64,000 nt of DNA from Thalassococcus_A lentus (GCF_028023555.1 NZ_JAQIOY010000003.1:248001-312000), one strand, 5' to 3'. Positions 35,502 to 45,236 are shown, counted from the first letter of the stretch. Made by a program: numbers and translations. Notes: generated by a model from the letters alone, not told the origin.

Positions 35502-36128
35502 TTACTTGCGCGCGGCACCGACGAGCAGCGCAGCAGGCCGTTTGTCTGGCGACACGATAAACGTGCCATCTGTGGGTCTCGCTCCAAAGAAAATCATATC
35601 ACCGCGCGTTGCGAGAATTTCGTACTCGACTGTTGGTGTATTGGGCTGAACACCCAAAACGAGGCAGCCGTCTTGCAAGATGTCGCGTTCTTGCCCAACG
35701 GTCCATTCGGCAGACAGACAAGCTCCATCGGGCGCGCTGTTCAAGAAGGCCGCAAAGTCTTCTACCAACGGTTTGATCCGAACGTAGTCATCAATCGTCA
35801 GGTCAGCCTCAACCGCGCCGTCAATGACGTCCGACGGGCCAACAATCTCGATACCACCGCCGAAATGGAGTTCCTGTAGGGCGAAACCACAGCCCGGGCC
35901 CGCGTAGGTCGTGAACACGGCATCAATGCGATCATCAGCGATCGTGATGTCGCGTGTTAGCCACCATTCGCCCATCGTCCCATCCTGATTTGGCTGTGGT
36001 CTCACCTCGCAAGCGATAGACGCAAATTGCCCATCTAGTCCCGCCTCGTTCGTTGATTGAGCAACCACCGGGCTGCCAAACTGTGCTGCAACAATAGCAG
36101 CGCTAAGCATCATAGCTTTGGATGTCAT
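35502..36128 (-). CDS. secreted protein resembling the APCDD1 domain
   Basis: The 208-residue protein has a signal peptide (to about AAIVAAQFGSPVVAQ) and a mature part with CEVRPQ near the start, GEWWLTRDITI, a GPGCGFALQEL stretch, C-W pairs and EYEILATRGDMIFFGARP ending in DKRPAALL. The order CEVRP, basic strand, Cys, second Cys pair, then an LF/G strand and KRP recalls APCDD1 domains (animal Wnt inhibitors, with some bacterial members). This is a by-eye resemblance only. GAGGAG lies seven bases before the ATG. It is divergent from a LysR regulator. The codon and base use around it looks less GC-rich than its neighbours. Confidence 0.6.
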   Translation of the reverse strand: MTSKAMMLSAAIVAAQFGSPVVAQSTNEAGLDGQFASIACEVRPQPNQDGTMGEWWLTRDITIADDRIDAVFTTYAGPGCGFALQELHFGGGIEIVGPSDVIDGAVEADLTIDDYVRIKPLVEDFAAFLNSAPDGACLSAEWTVGQERDILQDGCLVLGVQPNTPTVEYEILATRGDMIFFGARPTDGTFIVSPDKRPAALLVGAARK

Positions 36129-36221
36129 TGATACACTCCTCTTTTTCCTAGCAAGAGCGTAGCGGTTTGCCAGAAATACCGATATTCAGAAGGTTAGATG
36201 TGAAAAATTCGGAAAAACAGA

Positions 36222-37100
36222 ATGCACGGTTACCTACGTCATCTGGCCAACTTCGCTCGCATCGTCGAAGCCGGCTCAATGAAATCTGCTTCAGACGACA
36301 TCGGCATCTCACCTTCAGGATTGAGCGAGTCGGTGAAAATGCTTGAAAATCGGTTGGGGACGGCGTTGCTGATCCGTCATAAATTGGGCGTTACGCCAAC
36401 CACGGAAGGCGAGCGTGTTTATGCGTCAGCGTCCGGAATCGTTGACCTCATGAATAGTGCGCTCGGCCCTGAAAACTCAGACGAACTGGACCAAGCATGT
36501 CGTGTGAGCGTTCCGACAGAAGTTGCAAACACGTGTTTCGGCGCAGTTGCTCAACACTTGATGGAAAAACACCCGTTGCTCACGCTGAAGATATTCGCTG
36601 AGGACGAATTCGTCGATCATAGCAGATTTGCGCGGGACTACTTTTTGCGGGTTGCGCCCAAATTCGCCACCGATCATGACCTGCGGACCATTTGGAAGGG
36701 TAAGGCACACGCAATTCTTGTTGCGAGTGCCGCTTTGGTCTCGGAAGAAGACGCGAATTCGGTTGAGCGGATTGCCGAGTTGACCGCAATTGTTAGTACA
36801 GAGCGAAAGCCCCCTTTTGGCTACCCGCTCACCAATCCGAAGGGACGCCTCAGCTTGGACAAAGCCATCAGCGCATCACACCCTTCAGTGCAACTCAGCC
36901 TTGCAAATCAAGGGTTGGGTGTGACGGGCTGCCTAGATATTTGTGCCGCCGGGTTCATGCGAGCAGGTGTTTTGCGTGAAGTTCTTTCTGATCGCTTTAG
37001 GGTCCCATTGGAGGTCAGATTAATGACACCGCACCGACGGAAAATGCGATCCGACTCAGCCCTGGCGGAAGCAATGGATTTTTTGAGTGCCTACCCATAG
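36222..37100 (+). CDS. LysR-family transcriptional regulator
   Basis: The 292-residue protein has the N-terminal winged helix (FARIVEAGSMKSASDDIGIS then SGLSESVKMLENRLGTALLIR) and a LysR effector domain. It is divergent from the secreted APCDD1-like gene, the usual layout for a LysR protein that controls its neighbour and itself; the 93 bases between would hold the site. The gene appears lower in GC than the housekeeping genes around it, which together with the neighbour suggests an acquired patch. The effector is unknown. Downstream 145 bases are non-coding. Confidence 0.88.
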   Translation: MHGYLRHLANFARIVEAGSMKSASDDIGISPSGLSESVKMLENRLGTALLIRHKLGVTPTTEGERVYASASGIVDLMNSALGPENSDELDQACRVSVPTEVANTCFGAVAQHLMEKHPLLTLKIFAEDEFVDHSRFARDYFLRVAPKFATDHDLRTIWKGKAHAILVASAALVSEEDANSVERIAELTAIVSTERKPPFGYPLTNPKGRLSLDKAISASHPSVQLSLANQGLGVTGCLDICAAGFMRAGVLREVLSDRFRVPLEVRLMTPHRRKMRSDSALAEAMDFLSAYP

Positions 37101-37244
37101 CTGCCGTTCGTGCGCAACGCAGCATTCAGCAAAATGGGCTCAAAGTGGACAAAGCGCTTCGGGTGACATTATCAGGGATAGGCCCCACATAGGGCAAAGG
37201 ACTGTGGCTGGTCTTTGCTTGGTCTCGTGACTGGTTGAAAGGGC

Positions 37245-37997
37245 TCAGTTCCGCAGCGCTGGCAATCCGACGCCGGTGGATTCGAAGCCGCCATCGGCCG
37301 CCACGACCTGACCAGTGACATAAGATGCCCGGTCCGAGGCCAGAAAGCAGATGACTTCCGCGATTTCCCGTTCTGATCCGTAGCGGTTCAACGGAATTGC
37401 ATCGTGATACGCGTCGATGATTTCCTGCGAATGCACGGCCATGGCCAGTTTTGTCCGCACCGGACCGGGGCAAACTGCATTGCACCGGATTCCGAATTCC
37501 CCCAGCTCGGCGGCGTGCTGTTTGGTCAGTTGGATAACCGCTGCCTTTGACGTGCCATAGGCAACCCGCAGGGTCGACGCACGCAGGCCCGAGATCGAAG
37601 CGATGTTCACAACAGCGCCTTTGGTTGCCTTCAGTTCGTCTGCGGCTTCTTGTGTGCACAGAAAAACGCCGTCGAGATTGGTCGCCATGACGCGGCGCCA
37701 CATGTCAAACGTGCAGTCCTCATAGGGACCAAATTCAGCGACGCCTGCATTGTTTATCAGCGCATCGATCCGGCCTGCCCAGCCTTTGGTTTCTCGGACC
37801 ATTGCGCCGACGTCTTGCGGGTTTGATACATCGCGATGGATGGCCAGTACGTTTTCACGCTGCCCGGCCGCGGTGGACAATTCGGATTCATCCCGGTCAA
37901 CCATTGCCACCTGCCAACCCTGTTCGAGAAAAAGGTCCGTGGTGGCCAATCCGATGCCGCGTGCGGCCCCGGTTACGATTGCGCATTTTTGCGTCAT
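37245..37997 (-). CDS. short-chain dehydrogenase/reductase
   Basis: A classical SDR of 250 residues: TGAARGIG, NNAGVAEFG, serine in NIASISG, YGTSKAA for the Tyr-Lys pair, and PGPVRTKLA. It resembles 3-oxoacyl-ACP reductase/glucose dehydrogenase-like members, but the real substrate is not readable. AGGAG lies seven to eight bases before the start. Upstream on the same strand is the UbiH-like gene at 38088, 90 bases away, so they may or may not share a message. Confidence 0.85.
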   Translation of the reverse strand: MTQKCAIVTGAARGIGLATTDLFLEQGWQVAMVDRDESELSTAAGQRENVLAIHRDVSNPQDVGAMVRETKGWAGRIDALINNAGVAEFGPYEDCTFDMWRRVMATNLDGVFLCTQEAADELKATKGAVVNIASISGLRASTLRVAYGTSKAAVIQLTKQHAAELGEFGIRCNAVCPGPVRTKLAMAVHSQEIIDAYHDAIPLNRYGSEREIAEVICFLASDRASYVTGQVVAADGGFESTGVGLPALRN

Positions 37998-38087
37998 GAT
38001 CCGCTCCTGTCTTGTTTGGCAGCCAGTGTTGCCACGAAGAACGGTCAGATCAAAGCCTCTTGGCCATCACCGGATCAGCTATTGCGA

Positions 38088-39299
38088 TCAGCCGCGCATC
38101 AGATCCGGCAGTTCGCCGGTCAAACCGGCGGCTTCGCGGATAAACGTGCGACGGAGTTCTGGGACGGCATTGACCGCCGCCATGCCAAAGTCGCGTGCGG
38201 CGCGCAGCAAGGGGTTGTCGTTCGAGAAAAGCCGATTGAACACATCCGTCGCGGCAGCGAGGCTTGCTGTATCGAACCGTCGCCACTGCTGATAGCGGGC
38301 CAAAACCTGCGGGCTGGCATAGTCTTCGCCGCGTCGGGCGGCATGGCTCATGACATGGGCCAGCGCGGCGACATCCCGCAGGCCTGCATTCAGCCCCTGT
38401 CCCGCGATAGGGTGCATCCCATGTGCAGCATCGCCAACCAGCGCGAGGCGTTCCCCGACAAAGCTGTTCGCCAGTGTCAGGTTCAAGGGGTAGGTATAGC
38501 GGGCGCCCGCCAGATCGATGTCGCCCAGAAAGTTTCCAAAGCGAGGGCGCAAGACCGCAAGGTAGTCCTCATCGCTCAGCGCATTGATGGATTTCGCGTT
38601 CTCTTCGGTCTCGGACCAGACGATCGAACTGCGGTTGCCGGGCAATGGGAGAATGGCCAAGGGTCCGGCAGGCATAAACAACTGGTGGGCCACGCCGCCA
38701 TGTGGTTTTTCATGGTCGATGGCACAGACGAGGGCTGTCTGGCCATAGCCCCATCCGGTGCGCTGAATTCCGGCGCGCTGTGCGGTTCCACTTTGACGCC
38801 CATCTGCTCCGATCAGCAGTCGGGCTGTCAGAACCGAGCCATCCTGAAGCGTGACACTGGCCTGCGAGGCGTTGTTTGCCTGACTGACCACGCGGCTTTC
38901 CGGCTTGTGCGTGATCAGGTCATTGCTGTCCATTGCATCCAGAAGCACCGTTCGCAGATAGCGGTCCTCGATCATGTAGCCCATCGGGCCTTCTTCGATT
39001 TCGGCGCTGTTGAAATGCAGACCAAGAAAGACCTCGGCATCGCCAACACGTCCGTCCGAAACCTTGATCTCTTGCATCGGTTGCGTGTGGGCCTCGAGCT
39101 GTTCCCAAAGGCCCAGAGCGGCAAGCATACGTTTAGAGGCCAGCGCCAGCGCATAAGAGCGCCCGTCGAAATCGTTGCGCGTGCGGGTTTGGGTGGGCAG
39201 CGCATCGACCACAGTGCTGGAAATACCTGCCTGCGCTGCGGCCAATGCCAGTGCGGGTCCGTTCAGGCCACCGCCAACAATGAGAAGATCGCTGTTCAT
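38088..39299 (-). CDS. UbiH/UbiF/COQ6-family FAD monooxygenase
   Basis: The 403-residue flavoprotein has the FAD motif LIVGGGLNGPALAL, the LIGADGRQSGTAQ motif and the family signature ALVGDAAHGMHPIAGQGLN. Members hydroxylate the ubiquinone ring, so a ubiquinone-biosynthesis role is likely; which carbon (UbiH, UbiF, UbiI or UbiL type) is not clear. Start 39299 is used because the FAD motif needs it close; the open frame to 39335 has no better start. It is divergent from the amidase gene. Confidence 0.9.
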   Translation of the reverse strand: MNSDLLIVGGGLNGPALALAAAQAGISSTVVDALPTQTRTRNDFDGRSYALALASKRMLAALGLWEQLEAHTQPMQEIKVSDGRVGDAEVFLGLHFNSAEIEEGPMGYMIEDRYLRTVLLDAMDSNDLITHKPESRVVSQANNASQASVTLQDGSVLTARLLIGADGRQSGTAQRAGIQRTGWGYGQTALVCAIDHEKPHGGVAHQLFMPAGPLAILPLPGNRSSIVWSETEENAKSINALSDEDYLAVLRPRFGNFLGDIDLAGARYTYPLNLTLANSFVGERLALVGDAAHGMHPIAGQGLNAGLRDVAALAHVMSHAARRGEDYASPQVLARYQQWRRFDTASLAAATDVFNRLFSNDNPLLRAARDFGMAAVNAVPELRRTFIREAAGLTGELPDLMRG

Positions 39300-39381
39300 G
39301 CTTTGCAATATGGATACCCTGACGGGATTGTCCATGCGCCCGCCTGCCGCTACCGTCTATGTCGCAGCACAGGAGAACAGC

Positions 39382-40716
39382 ATGACCACTTGGGGCGAAA
39401 TGACAGCGGCGGATCTTGGACGGGGCATCGGCGCCGGAAAGATCGATCCAGTGGAATTGGCACAGTTTTTCCTGGATGCCATCGCCGCCAGTCCGGTTGC
39501 AGACCGCATATACGCCCGGCTGACACCTGAGCGCGCCCTGTCCGAGGCTGCGGCTGCTCGTGAAAGGGCGCATTCCGGCAGGCGCTTGTCACCTCTGGAT
39601 GGCGTTCCGATCAGCTGGAAGGATCTGTTCGGCAGCGCCGGGGTTGCAACCGAAGCGGGTTCGGCGCTTTTGGCGGGACGTGTTCCCGAGAAAGACGCTG
39701 AGGTCTTGCGCGTTGCCACGGCCATGGGATTGGTCTGTCTGGGTAAAACGCACCTGTCGGAACTGGCGTTTTCCGGACTGGGCCTGAACCCGGTCACGGC
39801 AACGTCACCCTGCATCAATGATCCGGATGCGGTTGCAGGTGGATCGTCTTCGGGCGCGGCAGCCTCTGTGGCCTTTGGTCTGGCAGCGGCGGCGATCGGT
39901 TCAGACACTGGCGGGTCAGTCCGCATACCCTCGGTCTGGAACGATCTGGTTGGTTTGAAGACCACGTCAGGACGTGTGGATTGCACGGGGTCTGTTGCCT
40001 TGGCGGCCCGCTTTGACACGATTGGCCCTTTGTGCCGGACCGTTGAAGATGCCGCGCTTGTTCTTGCTGCGCTTGAAGGGCGACCGGCTCCGGATATGCG
40101 CGGCACGCATAGTCTCAAAGGGCGCCGTTTTGCAGTGATGCAAACGCTTGTGATGGATGACCTGCGGGATGCGCCAAAGGCCGCCTACGCCAGTGCGCTG
40201 AACAAGCTATCGGATGCGGGTGCCGAATTGGTTGACTTTGAATTCCCTGAAATCGAAGGCTCCATGGCGGATGCCGGTTTGCTTTACATGACCGAAGCTT
40301 GGGGCACTTGGCGCGACGCAATCGAAGCCAACCCAGAGGCTATGTTCCAGCCAATCCGGGAACGATTTGAAGGTGGCCGGGATTTCTCTGGGGCCGATTT
40401 CGTGGCAGGTTGGCAGCGGCTTGATCAGGTTCGTGCCCAATGGCTGGAGCGCACCTCAGGATTTGATGCCGTGCTGTGCCCGACTGCACCGATCCTTCCG
40501 CCCAATGTGGAACGGCTGATGACCGACAGCGATTACTACGTCACGGAAAATCTGCTGGCGCTGCGGAACACCCGCGTGGGGAATCTCATGGGTGTCTGTG
40601 CCGTGACGCTGCCAACCGGCGTGCCGAGTTGCGGGATATCCCTAATGGGTGCGCCGATGACCGAAGATCGTTTGCTGCGCATCGCTGCCGCCGCAGAGGC
40701 CGCTCTGGCGGTTTGA
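39382..40716 (+). CDS. amidase signature-family hydrolase
   Basis: The 444-residue protein has the Ser-cisSer-Lys triad of the amidase signature family: lysine in PISWKDLFG (about K80), GGSSSGAAASVA (cis-serine about S155) and GSDTGGSVRIPS (nucleophile about S179). Such enzymes hydrolyse amides or act as Glu-tRNA amidotransferase A. This one is not with gatB or gatC and is smaller than GatA, so a stand-alone amidase is likely. AGGAG lies six bases before ATG 39382. Its stop is seven bases from the convergent ClC channel gene. Confidence 0.9.
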   Translation: MTTWGEMTAADLGRGIGAGKIDPVELAQFFLDAIAASPVADRIYARLTPERALSEAAAARERAHSGRRLSPLDGVPISWKDLFGSAGVATEAGSALLAGRVPEKDAEVLRVATAMGLVCLGKTHLSELAFSGLGLNPVTATSPCINDPDAVAGGSSSGAAASVAFGLAAAAIGSDTGGSVRIPSVWNDLVGLKTTSGRVDCTGSVALAARFDTIGPLCRTVEDAALVLAALEGRPAPDMRGTHSLKGRRFAVMQTLVMDDLRDAPKAAYASALNKLSDAGAELVDFEFPEIEGSMADAGLLYMTEAWGTWRDAIEANPEAMFQPIRERFEGGRDFSGADFVAGWQRLDQVRAQWLERTSGFDAVLCPTAPILPPNVERLMTDSDYYVTENLLALRNTRVGNLMGVCAVTLPTGVPSCGISLMGAPMTEDRLLRIAAAAEAALAV

Positions 40717-40722
40717 TTTAGC

Positions 40723-42399
40723 CTAGCTGTGCTCTTCTTCTGCGGTTGCTGCCAAGGCCTTGTTGTAGGCTTTCAAGGCGTCCACGTGAAAGAGCGCGCC
40801 TTGCAAAACTGGCGCGTTTTCGTCGCCTTCCAATGAAACCACAGGCAGGAATGCCACGCCCGATCGGTCAAACATCGGCAGGGCGACCTCGAGCGTTGCG
40901 CTGGCTTGGACAAAGAGCCCCTGTTCGATCATCCGCAGGCAGGCTTCTTCGTCAGCTGCTGCGTCGTCTGTTGGTTTGCGCATCACACCCTGCACCCGGA
41001 ACATGGCCAGCAAGTAAGCTTGGGGACCGGCTGCCAAATGCACATTGCGCCGCTCCAATTGGGTCAGGAAGAACGACCGGTCCACGAGCCGTGTCGAGAG
41101 CGCCGTGGACATCGAAACAGAAACCATAACGGCGAGGCCGGTTTGCCAGTCGCCGGTCAGTTCGAACACGATCAGCGTGGTCGAGATTGGCGCACCCAGA
41201 ACGGCGGCCGAAACAGCGCCCATTCCGGCAAGCGCGTAGAGCGTGAAGGCCCCCGATTGTTCAGGAAACAGGCCCGTTGCGATCAGGCCAAAGGCCAACC
41301 CGGTCAAAGCACCAACCATCAGGGAGGGCGAAAAAATGCCTCCGCCCATGCGGCCAGCCATGGTGATTGCGACTGCCAGCACCTTGAGCATGGCAAAGAT
41401 GATCGCCTCGTGCAGGACCAACGAGCCTGTCAGCGCACGTGATGTGGTTTCATAGCCGACGCCGATGATATGCGGGTAGAAAATAGCAATGCCACCCAGC
41501 AGAAGACCCGCGACAGCGGGGCGAAGCCAATGCGGCAATCCAAGGCGGTTTTGCAACGCAGTTTCGAGATCGTCGGCAAAAAAGACCGCCCGCATCATCA
41601 AGACGGCGATCAGCCCGCAGACGAGACCCAAAATGAAAAAGGCCGGAAGCTCGAGATAGAATTCGACAACACCGGTTCCGGGCAGGGTGAACTCTGTCAC
41701 ATCGCCATAGGTTAGTCGGTTGATGACAGTTCCGGCGGCGCTGGCCACGACGATGGGGGCAAATGCGTGCACGGCGAAATGGCGCAGGATGACCTCCAGC
41801 GCAAAAAGCGCGCCGGCAATGGGCGCGTTGAAACTGGCCGAGACCGCAGCGGCAACGGCGCAGCCCAGCAGATCGCGGCCTGTGATGCCATCCACGCGCA
41901 GAAAATTGGCAACCCAAGACGAAACCATGGCCGCGATGTGCACAACTGGCCCTTCCCGGCCGGTGGAACCGCCGGTCGACAATGTGATCCAGGAACAAAG
42001 CGCCGAGGCAATCCCCGCCTTCTTTTCAACCCGGCCATCGTTGAGCGCAGCGCCTTCGATCACGTCGGCGACCGAACGCACGCGGCCATCGGGTGTAAAA
42101 TGATGCAGGATTATGCCGACCGCGATGCCGCCGATTGCCGGGATCAGCAAGACCCACATCCACGGCAAGGTTTCTGCAAAGCTGTGCAGCGTGGTCACGT
42201 CGTCGGTGCCGTAGAGCGTGGTTTGCAACTTGGCAATCGCCGCACGAAATCCGATGGCGGCAAATCCTGCAACGATTCCAACGATAAGGGCGATAAACCA
42301 GAATTGGATCTGCCCCGGGCCCTCGTGACGCAGCAAATCCCAGCCGCGCGCAACCTGTGCGCCGGTATTGCGTATCTGATCACGCAGCAGACTAAGCAA
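40723..42399 (-). CDS. ClC-family chloride channel or Cl-/H+ antiporter
   Basis: The 558-residue protein has about 12 membrane segments and the ClC pore motifs STGREGPVVH (with the gating glutamate) and GRMGGGIFSPSLM, so it moves chloride, perhaps coupled to protons. A cytoplasmic C-terminal region of about 100 residues resembles a CBS-domain part. The start is TTG at 42399 with GGAGG eight bases upstream. Longer starts up to 42516 would overlap the divergent oxidase gene, and the first segment after TTG is a soluble helix as in relatives. Whether channel or exchanger cannot be decided from these motifs. Confidence 0.88.
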   Translation of the reverse strand: MLSLLRDQIRNTGAQVARGWDLLRHEGPGQIQFWFIALIVGIVAGFAAIGFRAAIAKLQTTLYGTDDVTTLHSFAETLPWMWVLLIPAIGGIAVGIILHHFTPDGRVRSVADVIEGAALNDGRVEKKAGIASALCSWITLSTGGSTGREGPVVHIAAMVSSWVANFLRVDGITGRDLLGCAVAAAVSASFNAPIAGALFALEVILRHFAVHAFAPIVVASAAGTVINRLTYGDVTEFTLPGTGVVEFYLELPAFFILGLVCGLIAVLMMRAVFFADDLETALQNRLGLPHWLRPAVAGLLLGGIAIFYPHIIGVGYETTSRALTGSLVLHEAIIFAMLKVLAVAITMAGRMGGGIFSPSLMVGALTGLAFGLIATGLFPEQSGAFTLYALAGMGAVSAAVLGAPISTTLIVFELTGDWQTGLAVMVSVSMSTALSTRLVDRSFFLTQLERRNVHLAAGPQAYLLAMFRVQGVMRKPTDDAAADEEACLRMIEQGLFVQASATLEVALPMFDRSGVAFLPVVSLEGDENAPVLQGALFHVDALKAYNKALAATAEEEHS

Positions 42400-42480
42400 A
42401 GCCGGGTCCTCCAATCCGGGAACTATCGCTCGTCCCGACCGTTGTATAAGCTGCCCCGGGAAAACTCGTGAGGCATTGCA

Positions 42481-43854
42481 ATGGCCAATGAACAGGCGCT
42501 CGAAACCCTGTCCCAACTCCTAGGCGAACGGCTCAGCCGTTCCAAGCCCGATCTCGATCAGCACGGGCGGTCCGAGACACATTTTCCGCCAATGCCACCC
42601 GAGGCGGTGGCTTATCCTGAAAATACCGCTCAGGTTGCTGAAATCATGCGCATTTGCGCGCAGGCGCGTTGCCCTGTGATTGGATGGGGCGCGGGGACGT
42701 CGCTCGAGGGACATGGTCTGGCCCTAAGGGGCGGGGTCGTTGTGGATTTTCGCGATCTGAACAAGGTTCTTTCGATCCGTTCAGCAGATATGGATGTCAC
42801 GGTTCAGCCGGGCGTGACACGCGAAGCACTGAACGAAGAGTTACGCGCGACGGGGCTGATGTTCCCTGTCGATCCAGGTGCAAACGCATCGATTGGCGGG
42901 ATGGCCATGACGCGCGCCTCTGGCACGACGGCGGTGCGCTACGGCACGATGCGCGACAACGTGATGGGTATGCAGGTCGTTCTGGCGGATGGCCGCGTTA
43001 TTGAAACCGGTAGCCGTGCGCGCAAGTCTTCGGCTGGCTATGACCTGACGGCGCTGATGGTGGGCTCGGAAGGGACATTGGGTCTGGTGACCGAACTCAC
43101 GTTGCGCTTGCACGGCATTCCCGAGGCCACCAGCGCCGGGATTTGTTCATTCCCGTCCATGGGCGCAGCCGTGGACACCGTGATCGAGACGATCCAGATG
43201 GGCATACCCATGGCCCGCATCGAATTCGTGGATGCCGCCAGCGCGCGCGCCTTCAATGACTATTCGGGCTCATCAATGAATGAAGCGCCTCACCTGATGG
43301 TGGAATTTCACGGATCGCCCGATGGTGTGGCAGAAGACGCCGTCCGGTTCGGTGACATTGTAGCGGATCACGGTGGATCGGAATTTCAATGGAGCGCCCG
43401 CGAGGAAGAACGGCGTGCGCTCTGGGCGATGCGGCACAACGGCTACTACGCGATCTTGGCGGCCCGCAAAGGCGCGCGGGCGCTGGTCACGGACATTTGT
43501 GTGCCGATTTCCAAACTGGCGCAGGCGGTCGAGGAAACCCAGGCCGACATTGAGGCCTCTGGTATTCCCGGGCCCATTCTTGGGCATGTGGGCGACGGCA
43601 ACTTTCACGCCATCCTGCTGGTTGATCCTGAGCAACCCGCGGACCTTGAAACGGCCAAGGCGTTGTCCCACCGGATGGCAGAACGGGCGATCGCCTTGGG
43701 CGGAACCTGCACCGGCGAGCATGGCGTGGGAATGGGGAAACTGGCCTATATGCGTGCCGAACACGGCGATGGCTGGGATGTTATGGGCGCCGTGAAACGG
43801 GCCTTGGACCCGGACAACATCCTGAACCCCGGAAAACTGGTGCCGGGCAACTAA
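42481..43854 (+). CDS. FAD-linked oxidase, D-lactate dehydrogenase/GlcD-like
   Basis: The 457-residue protein has an N-terminal PCMH FAD-binding domain (VIGWGAGTSLEGHG, DPGANASIGGMAMTRASGT) and a C-terminal FAD-oxidase domain with GHVGDGNFHA and the end motif GEHGVGMGKLAYM. Family members oxidise D-2-hydroxyacids such as D-lactate or glycolate and pass electrons to cytochrome c or quinone. No iron-sulfur partner is adjacent, so D-lactate dehydrogenase (cytochrome) type fits better than the glycolate oxidase subunit. GAGG precedes the ATG. Divergent from the ClC gene. Confidence 0.88.
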   Translation: MANEQALETLSQLLGERLSRSKPDLDQHGRSETHFPPMPPEAVAYPENTAQVAEIMRICAQARCPVIGWGAGTSLEGHGLALRGGVVVDFRDLNKVLSIRSADMDVTVQPGVTREALNEELRATGLMFPVDPGANASIGGMAMTRASGTTAVRYGTMRDNVMGMQVVLADGRVIETGSRARKSSAGYDLTALMVGSEGTLGLVTELTLRLHGIPEATSAGICSFPSMGAAVDTVIETIQMGIPMARIEFVDAASARAFNDYSGSSMNEAPHLMVEFHGSPDGVAEDAVRFGDIVADHGGSEFQWSAREEERRALWAMRHNGYYAILAARKGARALVTDICVPISKLAQAVEETQADIEASGIPGPILGHVGDGNFHAILLVDPEQPADLETAKALSHRMAERAIALGGTCTGEHGVGMGKLAYMRAEHGDGWDVMGAVKRALDPDNILNPGKLVPGN

Positions 43855-44032
43855 GCAGCTGTGGACAATTTTTTGGCGGGCCATAGGGGCGTTGATTCCG
43901 ATCGCCAAGGCATGCGGCATTCGCGCCACATCCCCCCGAGATCATGGCAAAATTCTGGACAGTGCCCCCGGTTATTTCCTATTCTGTCCCAAAGCGGGGC
44001 GACAATGATCCCGCAACCAGAGGCAGTCATTC

Positions 44033-45214
44033 ATGTTTCCCGAGCGGTTCTCGAACCTTCCGGCTTATGCGTTCCCGCGTCTGCGCGCCCTTTTGGATGT
44101 GCATGCACCGGGTGGGCCTGTCCGGCATATGACAATCGGTGAGCCGAAACATGCGTTTCCGCCTTGGATCACTGAAATCATTGCACAAAATTCGGATGGC
44201 TTTGGGAAATATCCACCCAATGACGGCACGCCCGAACTGCGTGAGGCGATCACGAACTGGCTGGCCAAACGCTATGGCGTAATGGCCGATCCTGACACGC
44301 AGGTCATGCCGCTGAATGGCACGCGGGAGGGGCTCTACAATGCGGGCATGGCGCTGTGCCCAGAGACCAAGGCGGGCCAGAAACCGGCTGTCTTGATGCC
44401 AAACCCCTTCTATCAGGTCTATATGATCTCGGCGATTTCGGTCTCGGCCGATCCTGTCTTTGTGCCTGCAACGGCCGAGACGGGGCATTTGCCCGATTTC
44501 TCCAGCGTGGACGAAGACACCCTGAAGCGTACGGCTTTGGTCTATCTGTGCTCTCCAGCCAATCCGCAGGGCGCCATCGCGGATGCAGACTATTGGGAAT
44601 CTCTGATCGCGCTGGGCGAACGCTATGATTTCCAGATCCTCGCGGACGAATGCTATTCGGAAATCTATCGAGACAAACCGCCGGCGGGGGCTTGGCAGGT
44701 TGCACAAAGAGTAGGCGCGCATCCCGAGCGGGTTGCGGTGTTCCATTCGCTTTCCAAGCGGTCGAATTTGCCCGGATTGCGGTCCGGGTTCGTGGCGGGG
44801 GGTCCTGAAACGATCAAGCGGATCAAACAGCTTCGGGCTTATTCCGGTGCGCCGCTGCCATTGCCGCTTCAACATGTGGCCGAAAAGGTTTGGGCCGACG
44901 AGGCGCATGTGGCGGAAAACCGGGCACTGTATCAGGCAAAGTATGATCTGGCCGACCGAATTTTGGGGAATGTCCCCGGATACATGCCGCCCCAGGCAGG
45001 TTTTTTCCTTTGGCTTCCGGTCGAAGATGGCGAAGCGGCGGCATTGAAGCTTTGGACCGAGACAGGCGTGCGGGTGCTGCCCGGCGCGTATCTGTCTCAG
45101 GAAGGGCCGGATGGAAATCCGGGCAAAGGATACATTCGCGTGGCCATGGTCGCCGCGCAAGACGAGACCGAGGCAGGCCTGATTGCGATCAGGGATTGTC
45201 TTTACGGCGAATAA
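44033..45214 (+). CDS. PLP-dependent aminotransferase, DapC-like
   Basis: The 393-residue class I/II aminotransferase has LYLCSPANPQG-like substrate-loop residues, LADECYSEIY, and HSLSKRSNLPGLRSGF with the Schiff-base lysine. The FPERFSNLPAYAFPRL start and NGTREGLYN resemble N-succinyldiaminopimelate aminotransferase (lysine and murein synthesis), but the assignment to DapC rather than another aminotransferase is inferred. AGAGG is upstream. ftsK begins 22 bases after its stop, so they are likely cotranscribed. A 178-base space upstream holds its promoter. Confidence 0.85.
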   Translation: MFPERFSNLPAYAFPRLRALLDVHAPGGPVRHMTIGEPKHAFPPWITEIIAQNSDGFGKYPPNDGTPELREAITNWLAKRYGVMADPDTQVMPLNGTREGLYNAGMALCPETKAGQKPAVLMPNPFYQVYMISAISVSADPVFVPATAETGHLPDFSSVDEDTLKRTALVYLCSPANPQGAIADADYWESLIALGERYDFQILADECYSEIYRDKPPAGAWQVAQRVGAHPERVAVFHSLSKRSNLPGLRSGFVAGGPETIKRIKQLRAYSGAPLPLPLQHVAEKVWADEAHVAENRALYQAKYDLADRILGNVPGYMPPQAGFFLWLPVEDGEAAALKLWTETGVRVLPGAYLSQEGPDGNPGKGYIRVAMVAAQDETEAGLIAIRDCLYGE

Positions 45215-45236
45215 AACAAGAAGAAACGAGGCAGGC

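Noticed and set aside
37836..39530. 564-residue plus-strand frame over the SDR and UbiH-like genes
   Set aside because: It spans two well supported minus-strand genes and has no domain.
43855..44032. Possible small RNA or tRNA in the gap before the dapC-like gene
   Set aside because: No cloverleaf or terminator is seen; it is treated as a plain promoter region.
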